Source: Beta vulgaris subsp. vulgaris
Lineage: Eukaryota > Streptophyta > Magnoliopsida > Caryophyllales > Amaranthaceae
Assembly (NCBI RefSeq): GCF_026745355.1
Contig: NC_079209.1
Location: forward strand, 40,305,678 to 40,369,677
Length of the DNA: 64,000 bases
Reading direction: 5' to 3'
Every line of letters begins with the position of its first letter. The first letter of the stretch is position 1. This document shows positions 1-11,293 of this stretch, piece after piece. The translations under genes and the position numbers were made by a program. The notes beneath the pieces were generated by a model. It saw only the letters and a list, made by a program, of their open reading frames with translations, was not told where the DNA came from and did not search any database.

Positions 1-243
1 TCTTGTAAAGCTGACATACTGCTCCTTGAGTTGCCATTATGAAGTTGCTCAATAATTTGCTTGATCTCTAATTACACATCTCTGACTTTGGATCAACCTA
101 AGTTGCTCCTTGAATCGCTGCATATGTGTCTATCCAAGGAATTGCTAAAAGAACTTTGATATGGAAGTTGCTTCAGGAATTTGCTGGAGAAGTTATCTAG
201 GAGTTTGTTGGAAACGTTGTCTAGAAAATTCTCTAGCTTCTGG

Positions 244-533
244 CGCACTAGCCACTTGAAAAAATGGTTCGTTAAACCTAGACCATTGGCATTTTACCAA
301 TGGACCTACGATGCTTAAGTATGTATGTGTATTTGCAAATAAAATGGAATGTAGATGCAACTAAGGAATGGCATAAGGAGATGTTACAAGAAATTGTTTA
401 TCAAGCGCTTTGTATTTAGATATTACCCGGGTAGTTACCAAGTTATGATCAGGCAAGTTGCAGCCCCTTGTGAAGTGATCTGACAAACCTAGACCGTTGA
501 CGTTTTGCCAACAACCTTCCAATGCTTAAGTCA
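244..533. repeat. Imperfect direct repeat in the Tat 3' untranslated region
   Basis: Two related blocks of about 55 bp, at about 263-320 and 482-535, both contain AACCTAGACC, then GTTTTGCCAA or ATTTTACCAA, then ATGCTTAAGT. They lie beyond the integrase, in the long untranslated part typical of Tat elements. The rest of 1-600 shows scattered GAAGTTGCT-like words and no coding likeness. Confidence 0.6.
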
Positions 534-622
534 GTAGATGTTTCTGGAGGAAAAAGAATAGAATGCAAGATGTAGAGAAATGACTAAGGCTTAGAAATGA
601 TATTGTTTGAGGTGAGTTGCGT

Positions 623-1742
623 TCAACTGCGTGGAATTTGGACACCAATTCTGGTGAACAACCTGTATACTCTGTTGCCTACTACCTTTTCAATTTGGTA
701 TGGCCCTTCCCAATTTGCAGCAAGCTTACCTAACTTTGGATCTTTGGTACTCTGGAACGTTTTTCTGAGGATCGAATCTGCGACTTGAAATTGCTTGACT
801 TTGATATGCTTGTTGTAACTCCTGACAAGTGCTTGTTGGTAGGCTGCCATTCTTACCTTGGCACTGTCTCAAATCTCATCAGTGGTATCCAAATATGTCC
901 CAATTATGCGTCACTTCTATCTTTCGTCATGAGTCCATATCTTGCAGTTGACATGTATACTTCAGTTGGGATAACTGCATCGTAACCAAAAACTAAAGAG
1001 TAAGGAGTTTGGGTAGTGGCACTTTTAGGAGTTATCCTATCTGCCCATAAGATCATAGGCAATTCATCAGCCCATCTTCCGCCTGCTTTGTTAATTCGCT
1101 TCTTGATGTTGTTAACGATAATTTTGTTGCTAGATCCGGCTTGCCCATTAGTCTGCAGGTATCTTGACGTTCAGGTGTCTAACCTGATGTTCCATTTTTT
1201 GCAGAACATACGTATGTGAAATGCGATCCAATGTTGCAAATTATTTCTAAAGGGATGCCAAACCTGTATAATATGTTGCGTTTGATGAAAGATATTACCT
1301 CAAAGTCGGTGACTTGGCAATATGCCTCTACTTCGATCCACTTGGAGAAGTAATCAGTCATGGCTAGCATAAATACTTGCTCCATGGAGCTTGTGGAAGT
1401 TTACCAACAATGTCCATCCCCAATTTCATGAATGACCAAGGAGCAAAGATTGGATGAAGTTGCTCATCATGTTGATGGGAAACTGCAGCATGTCTAAGCA
1501 TCGCATCTTCCTCATAGTAAGCCATAATTAGTCTGGAGTGCTTTGTTGGAGAGGCTTCTGCCTCCAGCATGGTTGCCACATTCGCCATCGTGTAATTCGC
1601 GTAACACAATAGACACATCTTGCCTTTTGAGGCATCTTAGGTAGGGACCTACAACTGACTTGTGAAACAATATGTTATCAATTAAGATAAAATGGGATGC
1701 TTTTACCTTGAAAGTTCGCAGATTTATAAGTTGCTGGGGCAA
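623..1742 (-). pseudogene. Broken integrase of the Tat element
   Basis: Fragments in several frames add up to a retroviral-type integrase, which would insert the cDNA copy into host DNA. The 1512-1742 piece resembles the zinc-binding N-terminal domain (a run around LRELHDGECGNHAGG). The pieces at 1364-1618 and 1179-1385 resemble the catalytic core, with FMKLGMDIVGKLP and MLAMTDYFSKWIEVEA, the latter holding the first catalytic Asp, then FGIPLEIICNIGSHF where the second Asp of the usual DNGxxF motif is replaced. The piece at 623-850 resembles the C-terminal part (ANWEGPYQIEKVVGNRVYRL). Frameshifts separate all pieces. The missing catalytic Asp and the shifts make it non-functional. Confidence 0.85.
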
Positions 1743-1846
1743 AATGCCTTCTTTTAGGCATTGAATGTATTCTTCTGTTCAATATGTGTCTCTGGAGGCA
1801 ACTTTAGTGCTAGTTTTGTTTACTTGATGTATGTCCATTGTGGGTT

Positions 1847-2260
1847 GCTTGATGTACATAATAGGGATGTTGCTTAAGTTTAGTGCAGCAACGACTGAGC
1901 CTAAGTTGGCTAAAGCGCCCGCTTCAACGTCCTTGGGATTTGCTTTATGGTGAATTCTTCGAATCTACTGGCAATATCCTTAGCTATGTTAAAGTACTTT
2001 GCCATTTTATGATCTTTTGCTGCATAAGATCCATTGAACTGATTGACAATTAATAAGGAATCACAACTTAGCTTGATACGTTTTACCTTGAGTTCTGGCG
2101 CAACATTGAGGGCAACAATTTAAGCTTCGCACTCAGCCTCATTGTTAGTTGCCTTGAATCTGCAATATATAGCCTTGGCTAATATGTCCCCTTGTGGCGA
2201 TTTTAGTAAAAATCCAAGTCCTGCTCCATTCGTATTTGATGCTCCGTCATAGTGTCCATT
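1847..2260 (-). pseudogene. Second (archaeal-type) RNase H of the Tat element
   Basis: Translating the minus strand from about 2256 gives DGASNTNGAGLGFLLKSPQG, then a stretch with FKATNNEAE, then CDSLLIVNQFNGSYAAKDHKM. These match the layout of the additional RNase H of Tat elements: first Asp in DGASN, Glu in NNEAE, Asp in CDSLL. It lies downstream of the usual RT-linked RNase H and upstream of the integrase. One in-frame stop follows NNEAECEA. The enzyme would degrade the RNA strand of the RNA-DNA hybrid during reverse transcription. Confidence 0.75.
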
Positions 2261-2439
2261 TGGGACTTGTAGTTTGCTCTAGCAATTGCAAAAGTTCTTC
2301 GTCAGCTTTAGTTTGCAGATTTAGACTGAAATCAGCCACAAAGTGTGCCAATGCGTGTGACTTAATGTCCATCCTTGGTTCGTACATGATTTCATAGCCA
2401 CTCAAGTGTACTAGCCATTTGGCCATTCTGCCTGACAAC

Positions 2440-3640
2440 TCAGGTTTGTTTTATAGGATAGTTAGTTTTAACACAAATAGAATGACATTCAAAGTAAGGG
2501 CGCAATTTAGTAGAAGCTATGACCAGAGCAAGTATAAGTTTTTCTAATGAAGTATACCTAGTTTCACTATCTACGAGAGTTTTACTTACATAGTATATGG
2601 GTGATTGAGTTCCATCTTTTTCTCTTACTAAAACGACACATATAGTTACACGGGCTACATCTAGGTAAAGTTGTAGTTCTTCTTTGTCTTTTGGTTTTGT
2701 GAGGAGTGGTGGCGTCATCATATGAGTCTTCAAGTTTTGAAATGCTTCTTCACGATTGTTGGTCCATTCAAATGACTTGTTCTTTCTTAGCACGTCAGAG
2801 AACAATTTGCGTCTATCCGACGACATGGATATGAATCTATTAAGCGCCGCAACTCGTTCGGTTAATTTCTACATATCTTTGACGCATCTTGAGGATCGCA
2901 AGTTGATAATGGCCTTGATCTATTTTGGGCTTGCTTCAATTCCTCTTTGAGTCACGTCGTATTTGAGGAATTCGCAAGATGCAACTCCGAACGAAGACAT
3001 GCTAGGAATTTCGAATGCTTCTTCAAAGTGTTGTGTGGTCGCCGACTTTTTTGGACTTGACTAGCATGTCATCAAAGTAAACCTCCATGGTCTCCCCAAT
3101 TTTTTTTCAAACATTTTATTTACTGACATTTGGTAAGTTGCACTTGCGTTCTTCAAGCCAAATTAAAAGGCATTACTTTTTAGCAATAAATTCCTCGATC
3201 TGTGATGAATGTTGTTTTTTCTTGATCTACAGGGTGCATGAGGATTTGGTTGTACCCACTGAAGGCATCAATGAAAGTCAACATACATCTCGTGGCCAGC
3301 AGTTGCATCCAACATGGCTTCAATGTGGGGGTAGAGCAAATGGATCTTTTGGGAATCTTTATTGAGATCTGTAAAGTCAATGCAGACTCGCCGTTTTCCG
3401 TTCTTCTTTGGCACCACCACCACGTTTGCAAGCCCTACTGGGTATTTTGCTTCTCTTATCTTACTTGTTCTAGGAGGTTTTGCAGTTCTTCATTGATCAC
3501 TTGGTTGCGCTCAAGTGCAAATTTCCTATGTTTTTGGTTGACAGGCAAGTGGTTAGGATTAACATTTTTTTTATGTTTTATCACCTCAGGGTCAATTCAA
3601 TTACGCGTTCGCGCAACTCACCTTGCAAGTCCGCTCCTAT
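2440..3640 (-). pseudogene. Broken reverse transcriptase and RNase H of the Tat element
   Basis: The RT entry region reads FALERNQVINEELQNLLEQV at about 3480-3550. A frame carrying MLTFIDAFSGYNQILMHPVD lies near 3210-3300, with the polymerase-family Asp in FIDAFSGYNQI. The 2440-2826 frame (128 residues) is the RT-linked RNase H: EWTNNREEAFQNLK, then YLDVARVTICVVLVREKDG, then IYYVSKTLVDSETRYTSLEK. The frame changes several times and stops occur between 2830 and 3200, so no complete polymerase is encoded. Function in an intact element would be copying genomic RNA into DNA inside virus-like particles. Confidence 0.88.
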
Positions 3641-4071
3641 TCTGACAGTTTGCTTAGGCTTTAACGAATCAAGGACTATTTTGTCAATTTGTTCAACTTC
3701 TGGTTTAGCAGATTCTTCGATGGTCCGTCGTTGCTGTAATTGCTATGCTGGCATCTTGTTTGTTACAGAGGGCTTGAGAGCTGTCTTGTAACATTCCTTT
3801 GCCAGTTTCTGATCTCCCTTTTTTTCTTGCACTCCCCACTTAGTTGGAAACTTGATAGGTTGATGATAGATGGATGGCAGTGCCTTCATGTCATGTATCC
3901 AAGGCCTGACAACAATGACATTGTAAGATGATAAGCAATCAATAACTAGGAATTTTACCTAAATGTTGACGCCTTGTGCGTAGCTTGACAAAGTAATCTC
4001 GCCAAGCGTATGTTTGGTCTTATTGTTGAATCCTACGAGCATGGCGGACCTTTTGGTGATGTCGCTTTCGC

Positions 4072-4284
4072 TCACCCCATATCTTTGAGGGCATCTAGCA
4101 TGATGATATTTGCCGAACTGCCATTGTCAACGAGCACTCTTCTTAGGAGGCAATTTTTGATTATGAGGGAGATAACTAGTCCATCATGGTCCAAATCCGC
4201 CAAGTCTGCAACATCTTCTTCATCGACAGATATAAGCACGCAATTTGCCTTCCCTTTTATGCATACGCTGATTGGTTTCTCCAC
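4072..4284 (-). pseudogene. Aspartic protease remnant of the Tat element
   Basis: The 70-residue frame contains LVDNGSSANIIMLDAL. In plant gypsy proteases the active-site motif is DTGS or DNGSS followed by a hydrophobic run, and here D-N-G-S-S is kept. The preceding stretch HDGLVISLIIKNCLLRRVLVDNG is the usual beta-strand lead into that motif. The enzyme would cut the Gag-Pol polyprotein. It is separated from gag and RT by stops and frameshifts. Confidence 0.8.
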
Positions 4285-4361
4285 GGCGCTTTCTTTGGCA
4301 TGGTGCCTTGCAGCTGAATATGTTAAGCCGCATACATTTGATCCTTCTAAAATAAGATTGA

Positions 4362-5971
4362 TTATTCTACAAGGTTGCGGGGGAACTGAAGGCCTTTATG
4401 AAGTTGACGCTTTGCGCTGCACAATTGCTTTGGTTTATCGGTGAAGAGGTCTTTAAAAAAACCTAATCTAAGCAGGTGGTCAACTTCTCTCCTTAGAGCA
4501 ATGCATTCGTCTGTTGTATGGCCAATATCAGCATGCAAGTCGCACCATCTTGATGAATTTTTCTTGTCAAACGGGTTGTTTGGCTTTCTAGGCCATTTGA
4601 CTGCGTCGCCTAATTTGCCAAGGCTCCTTAAGAGTCCTGTGAGACTGACACTAAAGTTGTATTCTTGAATTGTTGGAGGATGATTCGAATTTGCCACGTT
4701 GTCATCACTTTGCGCAACATCTTTGTAATAAGGCTGATATCAGTTTTCTCGACGGTTGTTGTTGCTTGGGGCATTTCTGCCGCCTCGGTCTAAGTCCGCT
4801 GCGCCTTTCTTGGTATCGACATCTTCCTCGAAACTGATATGTGCAAGAGCTTTTGCCTAGGCATCTTCGAAAGTTGGGCAGGGATATTTTGTCACCTCTT
4901 TGTATTGTTTTGTTTCTTCTAGCAAACTCTCTTCGTAAAGCTCCGATGGTGATGGGAGCATCAGATCTTGGGATGAAGACTTTTTCAGGGTTGAATCTGT
5001 TAAGATAGTCTCGCAGTGGTTAGCCATATCTTTGCATGACCCAGTCAAGTCACTGGTTTGCTTTTCCAGGTGCCTGTTGCTGGCGAACTGAAGATTGAAT
5101 ATGTCTACCAAACTTGCAAAAGTCAAGATTGCACCATTGAAGAGTAGGACCTGAGAGGGTTGATCCGAAGCCCTTACACATGCAAGCTTTACGCATCTCG
5201 CACAGAACTAGGATGGTGATCGTCATTTATTTGTATTGGGCGACATTCTCGCCGGGATCCGTCGTTCCGTCATACAGCTTCATGGCAAGAACAATGAAAC
5301 GCTCTGCAATTTCAACCAAAGAAATGACATCTGCAAATGGCGAGTCATCATAGCTGGTCAAGGCAGCTTTCTCCACGGGTCTTCGCACTCCAAGGAATTT
5401 GAGGAACATCTCATCGACCTGCATGAGGCACTCGTACAAGGGATCTGCAGTTATAGCTAAAGGTGTGTCTCTAGGCATGTTTGGCACATGCTGCTTTCTC
5501 CAGGCATCTGGCGTCTATTGGGGTTGCTCCACGACTGCTTTGGACGATGACTCCTTCTGGGGTGGCTGATCTTGCGACTTGTTCGCTTCTGCTTCAAATG
5601 GGTTGATACATTCATAGGTAGTGTTGCGATTCAGATCAGGATATTTGCCGCCTATTGGTGCTTCTTGCTCTGGCGCGAAATCTTCGCCGTCTTTCTGAAT
5701 AGGGCCCTCCATGTTGAGTTGCTTGGCTACGCTGCAAATATCGCTCCAACGCTGCTTTCGAGAATTGGACGCTTTGGACATGTTGGACAGCATTCGTGAC
5801 TGGAGTTCTCGGTCTTTTCTCAATCTGGACACCTTGCATGGCAATCTCCTCTCTAAGGGATTTTTTCATTTTGTTGATGGCCTCCGTGATACGGTCCATG
5901 GCTTCTTGCATTGGCACCTTAGTGGGAGAGTTGGGAGTTGTAGGTGACTCAGTTGCGTTGATTTCAGACAT
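4362..5971 (-). pseudogene. Broken gag of the Tat element
   Basis: The first ATG after the primer-binding-like region (5971) opens MSEINATESPTTPNSPTK and a charged, probably coiled-coil segment. The next piece (5227-5487) holds FIVLAMKLYDGTTDPGENVAQYK, the conserved entry of the plant retrotransposon gag core. The piece at 4857-5126 is the distal core, and 4362-4697 ends with CDLHADIGHTTDECIALRRE, the Cys/His array seen in Tat gags in place of a plain CCHC knuckle. Frameshifts near 5500, 5200 and 4750 break the frame. In an intact element it would form the particle shell. Confidence 0.85.
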
Positions 5972-6010
5972 GTGTGACTGATTGATTGAGGATTAGGATT
6001 GCTTTTTAAT

Positions 6011-6034
6011 TATCGGCCCCATAGTGGACGCTAA
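6011..6034 (-). other. Primer-binding-site-like sequence
   Basis: Directly after the LTR end the minus strand reads TAGCGTCCACTATGGGGCC. Plant gypsy elements often carry TTGGCGCCCACC(G)TGGGGCC-like sequence at this point, where a tRNA 3' end primes minus-strand DNA synthesis. I do not assign the tRNA. Confidence 0.5.
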
Positions 6035-6036
6035 TT

Positions 6037-6802
6037 TGTTTAGTGAAAATTTCAGACTAAGGCTAATTTGATTGGAGAAGGGATTGACAATTAACTTGCG
6101 ATTAATAAAAAATTGCAGGAAATAAAGTTTCGAAATGTAAATGAGAACACATAACAAGTTTTTACGTGGAAACCCTTTGGAAAGGAGGGAAAAACCATGG
6201 GAGGATTGATATCCTGCTAATTCACTAAGTTGCTCGAGTTTGCGGAGGAGTACAAGTGTTTAAGCTAGAGAGAGAGTAGAGAGAGTACTGAGTTATGATT
6301 TACAAAGTGTGAGCTAGTAGACTATTTATACTGATTTACAATAATAATGCTTCTTTTTAGTCGTTTTGCCCTTGGCACCTAATTGGCCTATATCTTATTT
6401 TAATGGAACATTTGCACATGTTTTCCTTTGGCGGTTATCTTCTGCCCCACTTCCTTCTCCCATTATACACTGCTTCCTTGAATATATGATGCCTTTAAAC
6501 TGCTTGCCAAGTCATCTATCTTTGTACTCTTCACGTGTTCTATAAGCTTCTGCCACCTGTCCTGGCTACACAACATGGCTGCTTTTTTTCTTGCCACGTC
6601 AGATTCAAAATCTCTCTCGCTCGATCAAGAAAGGACCGCCGGGTCGGGAACAAATACCCACCCGATCAGGCAATTTCACCCGATTGACCGGGAAAGAAGT
6701 ACTTAATTAGCCAATTTTTTTGATTAATCTGACTTTTTATCCAAAATGTTTTTACGCCTGGTAGGGAAAAATCAGCCCGCCGATCAGGGGAGTTGACTAA
6801 CA
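6037..6802 (-). repeat. LTR of the Tat element (5' LTR)
   Basis: On the plus strand the segment starts TGTTTAG and ends CTAACA, so the minus-strand LTR begins TGTTAG and ends CTAAACA, the expected TG...CA with short inverted ends. It abuts a primer-binding-like site on its low-coordinate side. It is 766 bp long. No target duplication can be tested because the partner LTR is outside the window. Confidence 0.7.
6322..6330 (-). promoter_or_regulatory. TATA box in the Tat LTR
   Basis: The minus strand reads TATAAATAG here, a strong plant TATA box. It sits about 290 bases upstream of the LTR end that faces gag, a normal place for the LTR promoter. Confidence 0.55.
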
Positions 6803-8011
6803 CCGTAAGTTTTGTAATATTTTTTTGAAAATCTCATTCCACCTGCAATAACAAACACCAAAAAACAAAGTGAGTAAAACCACGAAAAGGTGAGGAAACA
6901 AAGATAAGAATAAAAATAAAAAGTATAGAAATAAAAGAGAAAATAAGCAAAAACTCGATTGCCTCCTGAGAAGCACAAATTTAAGGTCTTGCATGACTGT
7001 TTAAGATTAGTAGACCACTCATAATAGTTCAATGCTCTAAGAAGCTTATCATATGTTCCTGCAAAAATCTCATAGCATATTATATAATAATGGAAGGGAA
7101 AAAGGAAAAAATTACTAAAACTACGAAAACAAAAATCAAAGGAAAAATTATATTTACAAGAAGAAAAAGAAAAATCGTTAGTCTTTTTACATGACTCAAA
7201 AGAAGGATTACAAACTAATTGTACATTATTTACATTATCATGAGAGCCATTCAAAGGGGAGAAAGAAGAAACGATGTAGGATATAATATAGGTGAAGAAA
7301 GAATGATTTCAAGTTTTTGAGAGAATGGTACGTGAGACTCAAAAAAAAAAATCAGATACCGACAAAGATTTATGGATTATCTCACTCTCAACTTTAGACT
7401 CATATGCTAATTAAAAGTTTATTGAAGAAGTGTGAGACACTTCACTCTCAACTATGGATTTGGCGACATAGAGACACTCACTACAAAATTCACCAATTAC
7501 ACCCTTACCTTCTACCAGATTATCATGAGTCAAATCAACGCATTTTCTCCTCCGAAGTATAATTTTCAACACTAATATCAATATCATCAGTTATTACCTG
7601 TTGGTTAGTAGATTGCTGCACAACAAGTAATTTATAGATTTCGCAGTGTTATGGTAATCATTCGAGAATTCATTTAAATATTCATGTTATTTAACAATAT
7701 ACTGTTCTGATGTTCCGGGTTGAAAATAATTATTCACTTCAGGTTGATAACATTTGGTATAATAAAGCACATAAGAATCACTAGTGTAATGTGAGTATTC
7801 ATAGAAAATCACGCATATATTTTGTAAATTTGGACAATCATATGATGTATCAAATACATAATCATTCGCATTATGATACCCAGAATAATCATACTTCCCT
7901 TGATAATTAGAAAAAACATCTCCCTCTGAACTATAATTATATGACTCTGTGACAACACACTTATAAAGAAGGATAAAAATTATCCACAAAATGAATGAGA
8001 AAAAATATATA
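6803..8011 (-). other. Unassigned AT-rich stretch with two odd frames
   Basis: Between the two LTRs lie two minus-strand frames, 6784-7254 (156 codons, Phe/Tyr-rich tail) and 7687-7989 (100 codons, Tyr/Asn/Ser-rich). I recognise neither. The second has the flavour of a retroelement gag edge, but I see no motif. Codon use and composition do not argue for a host gene. Confidence 0.4.
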
Positions 8012-8865
8012 TGTTATTTCACTAGTAACAATATAAGAGGAGGGGGGTGAATTGTATTTGTAGAAACAAAAGTAATTTTTTGCGTAATTATAAAACTTAA
8101 ACAAAGAAACAAGCTAAAGGAACACAAGAGATTTTTACGAGGAAAAACTTCTTGGACCGAACAAGAAAAAAACAACCTCGATCACAAGGGGTTTTAAACA
8201 CAATATTTTAACTAATTAGGCTAAACAACTTTGTTACAACCTAATCCTACTCACGGGCCACACCTTGAGTTCCTAAACTCAACCACCTGAACAACTGTTT
8301 TGATCCCTTAATAGTTTTTCCTCTCAACTTCGGTTGAAGTTTTCTCACTCTAACTTGCTTCACTCAAAACTTTTTCTCTTACAGGAGTTCACTCAAAATA
8401 CCCTTACATCAAAACCAAAGTACAATGATCAATAAACTTAGTGGAATTAGAGTAAGAAGGCATAGAATGAATGACTTTAATTAATGAGAGAATGAAGGCA
8501 CCGATACTTTACTTAGTTAAACTTACTAAATCTCTTAGTCAGACACAAATTAAAACTTAATTAGACATTAGTATCTATACCAATGATTACATAGAACGTG
8601 GGATAAAATCATGTGTTAGTGGTAAAAATATTTTCCCAAGATATTCCTCAACTAGAGGAACACGTTCCTTTTTACACCCATGATCTCCACGATCTTTGTT
8701 GAATGTGTGCAATAGAAATTTTACTGCTTCCTTAAAATTTAGCAACTACTTATGCAGTAAACCAAAAATCCGATTTAATTAAAAAATATTATCTTTTATC
8801 TAAATATTATCTTTAAAAAATATTTTCATTAAAATATTGAATCCTTTTATCTAAATATTATCTTC

Positions 8866-10119
8866 CACTAGGGGAAAAAATAGAAAGGGCTGCGCAGGAA
8901 GGGCTGCGCTTTTCCTAAAAGCGCAGCCCTACTAGTGAAGGGCTGCGCTTTTTTTAAAAAGCGCAGCCCTACATAGCAGAAGGGTTGCGCTTTTAGGAAA
9001 AGCGCAACCCTTCTGTAGGTAAGAAGGGCCACGCTTCTCCTAAAAGCGCAGCCCTTCTGCTATGTAGGGCTGCGCTTTTTAAAAAAAGCGCAACCCTTCC
9101 TAAAAAAATTTGAAATAAAAAAGTTCGCGGGCTTCAAATATTAAGCGAGATTCGTCAAATATATCCCTCATTCTTCTCTCTCCTCTCTCACGTCCCTCAT
9201 TATTCCTTTTCCTCCTTCTCTCACGTCCCTCCTCCCTCTCCTCCTTCTCTCTCATCCTCTCTTCTCTCTCAAAAACTCCCAGAAACGTTGCGACAAAAAC
9301 GCTGAAATAATTTGCACTAATCATGCCGACGGAGTCCGATTGCCTATTGTGGTACCTTTTCGGAAACAGAACGGGCCAACGAGTCAAACTCACCGCTATG
9401 CCGTGATGTTTAGGCTTTTTAAGCCATCCGAGTTCGTTTAAGCCTCCAAATAGCCATTTTAAGTTTTTCCGAAATTTTTTTTTTCCTTAATTATGTATTA
9501 GGGTTTTGTTTTATGTATTTAAACATTATTAGATTAATGTTTGGAGGTAGTTCTTGTATTTTCAGATCTATAATGTTCTTGTATACTTCTCTTTATTTTG
9601 ATTAAATGTTCTTGTATACTTCTCTTTGTTTTGATTAATGTTCTTGTATACTTCTCTTTGTTTTGATTAATGTTCTTGTATACTTCTCTTTGTTTTGATT
9701 AATGTTCTTGTATTTTCATCTTTGTTTTGATTAATGTTCTTGTATTTTTAGATCTATAATTTCTTCTCTTTAGTATATTAGTTTTTGTTCCTTTTTTTCA
9801 TTTTCGTTTCGTTCTTTTTTTTGTTTTGGGTTTAGTATTTTCATTTTTATTTCGTTTCTCTTCTCTTCTGTTTAATTTCAAAAAATGTGAGATTATGAGA
9901 AAAAAATGTCGAAAATTTATTTTTTTTAATTTTTTTTTTTTTGGTAGGACGGGCTGCGCTTTTTAGGTAAAAGCGCAACCCTTCTAAGCTAGAAGGGCTG
10001 CGCTTTTCTAGCGCAGCCCTACTTAAAAAGTGAAGGGCTGCTACTAAAAGGGCTGCTGTCAAAAAGCGCAGCCCTACATGCCTTTTTCAGCGCAGCCCTT
10101 CTTCATTTTTCCACTAGTG
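8866..10119. mobile_element. Non-autonomous CACTA element with GGGCTGCGC subterminal repeats
   Basis: The left end is CACTAGGGGAAAAA and the right end, on the minus strand, CACTAGTGGAAAAATGA. It is flanked by TTC at 8863-8865 and TTC at 10120-10122, the 3-bp target duplication of CACTA (En/Spm) elements. Both ends are packed with AAGGGCTGCGCTTTT and its reverse complement, the presumed transposase-binding subterminal repeats. No transposase is encoded. The 97-codon minus-strand frame at 9100-9393 is Arg/Glu-rich and looks like a translated CT-rich leader. Confidence 0.93.
9574..9753 (+). repeat. 32-bp tandem repeat inside the CACTA element
   Basis: The unit TGTTCTTGTATACTTCTCTT plus TGTTTTGATTAA is repeated about five and a half times with few changes. 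It lies in the central, non-terminal part of the element. Confidence 0.85.
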
Positions 10120-10677
10120 TTCAAAAAAATATTTTCATCAAAATCGAAAAGGATTTTAATTATCTAATAAAAATAAAATCGTTTCCTTAAAAAGATTTTT
10201 CTTAAAATTAGATTTTTACTAAATACAAACGGTTACCTATAATTAAGGCTTTAATAACTCAAACGTCATTAATTAACGATTATACAACTTCAACCTACGT
10301 CTAGTTGCTTTTAACAGTTAGTTCCTTTAATTTAACATGACTGTGCTAGTTCTGTTCCTCTTAAAGGAATAAACGCTCATTCTCTTTTTAAATTGCCACA
10401 GTCTCTTACCAATTCTTACTCGTTCCTTTTGCATTGAAACTAGAAACAAAATGCCTTGCTTTGGTTCTCTTGTTATATTACAATGCATCTCCAATATCAG
10501 TTTCTTGAGCATCTTCATTTACTCTTCAAAATCCAAAGTTGATTCTTCTTTTGACTTAGTATTCTCTTTACTCTTGTCAATGATACCTTGCAACAACCCA
10601 TTCACTTAACAACTTGTTAGTTCATTACTTAGTTTGTATCTTTGTTCCTTTGTCATCATCAAAACTAGGGTTGAACA

Positions 10678-10896
10678 ATTTGCCTTTTTTGATGATGACA
10701 ACAACGTTACAGACTAAGGAAAATAAAACAACAAATAACTTAAGGAATTGAAAGACAAAAATAAAATAATACATTATAATTTTACTTTATAATTTTATTA
10801 AGGCAAATTAAGGATTTTAATTTTTTTCAACTTTTCAGTTTTTCAATTTTTACAACTTAGTTTGTTCCTAGTATCTTTTCCCCCTTTGTCATCCTC
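10678..10896 (-). other. Polypurine-tract-like signals
   Basis: The minus strand reads GATGACAAAGGGGGAAAAGAT at about 10875-10895, and a CATCATCAAAAAAGGCAAAT run directly before the LTR start at 10677. Such tracts prime plus-strand DNA synthesis. Sireviruses are known for repeated copies of them. Confidence 0.5.
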
Positions 10897-11293
10897 AAAA
10901 AGATCAAACTCTTGGTGATTTTGTAAAGACTGATAATTACAAAACCTTTTGACCATTAACAAGTACAACAAAATGGATAAGTTAGGATTTAAAAAGGTTA
11001 GAATTGCTCAAACACGAATCACATAATACTAGCCATTCCAAGTAAGAAATTATGCAATTAAATCACAAACGAAGATAAGTTTAGCAAAAGTCATTGTATT
11101 TATAGCACTTGTTCCATAAAATTACAAAAGACAAAGAGGAAGAAAAGAAAAAAAAATCTAAGAGTTCTTGTTCCTTTAAGAGAAACATAAACTAAACATT
11201 GGGAAGGAAAGGGAAGTTATGTTCGTCTACTACTTCTTCTTCGACCACCTCCTCTAATTTCTTCATAACCTCCTCATGATTCCCATTCAGTTG

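Larger units (their letters stand above)
1..6802 (-). mobile_element. Decayed Ty3/gypsy LTR retrotransposon, Tat lineage
   Basis: Read on the minus strand, this stretch gives LTR, primer-binding-like site, gag, protease, reverse transcriptase, RNase H, a second RNase H and integrase, in that order. That is the Ty3/gypsy order, and the extra RNase H before the integrase is the hallmark of the Tat lineage (Ogre/Retand group). Every domain is broken by stops and frameshifts, so the copy is dead. Only the LTR at the high-coordinate end lies in the window. The other LTR is either left of base 1 or lost, because bases 1-600 show no likeness to 6037-6802. Lineage assignment rests on recalled family features, not on an alignment. 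Confidence 0.85.
8012..10677 (-). repeat. Long copia-type LTR containing a CACTA insertion
   Basis: The proposed LTR starts on the minus strand at 10677 with TGTTCAACCC and ends at 8012 with AAATAACA, giving TG...CA ends. Without the 1254-bp CACTA element and its 3-bp duplication it would be about 1.4 kb, a usual Sirevirus size. The exact low-coordinate end is my choice of the nearest TG after the C-rich run and could be off by tens of bases. Confidence 0.5.

Noticed and set aside
1..600. 3' LTR of the Tat element
   Set aside because: It shows no similarity to the LTR at 6037-6802, and instead has short internal repeats of untranslated type.
6784..7254. 156-codon minus-strand frame
   Set aside because: It overlaps the end of the Tat LTR, is dominated by Phe and Tyr from AT-rich DNA, and has no motif I can name, so it is not called as a gene.
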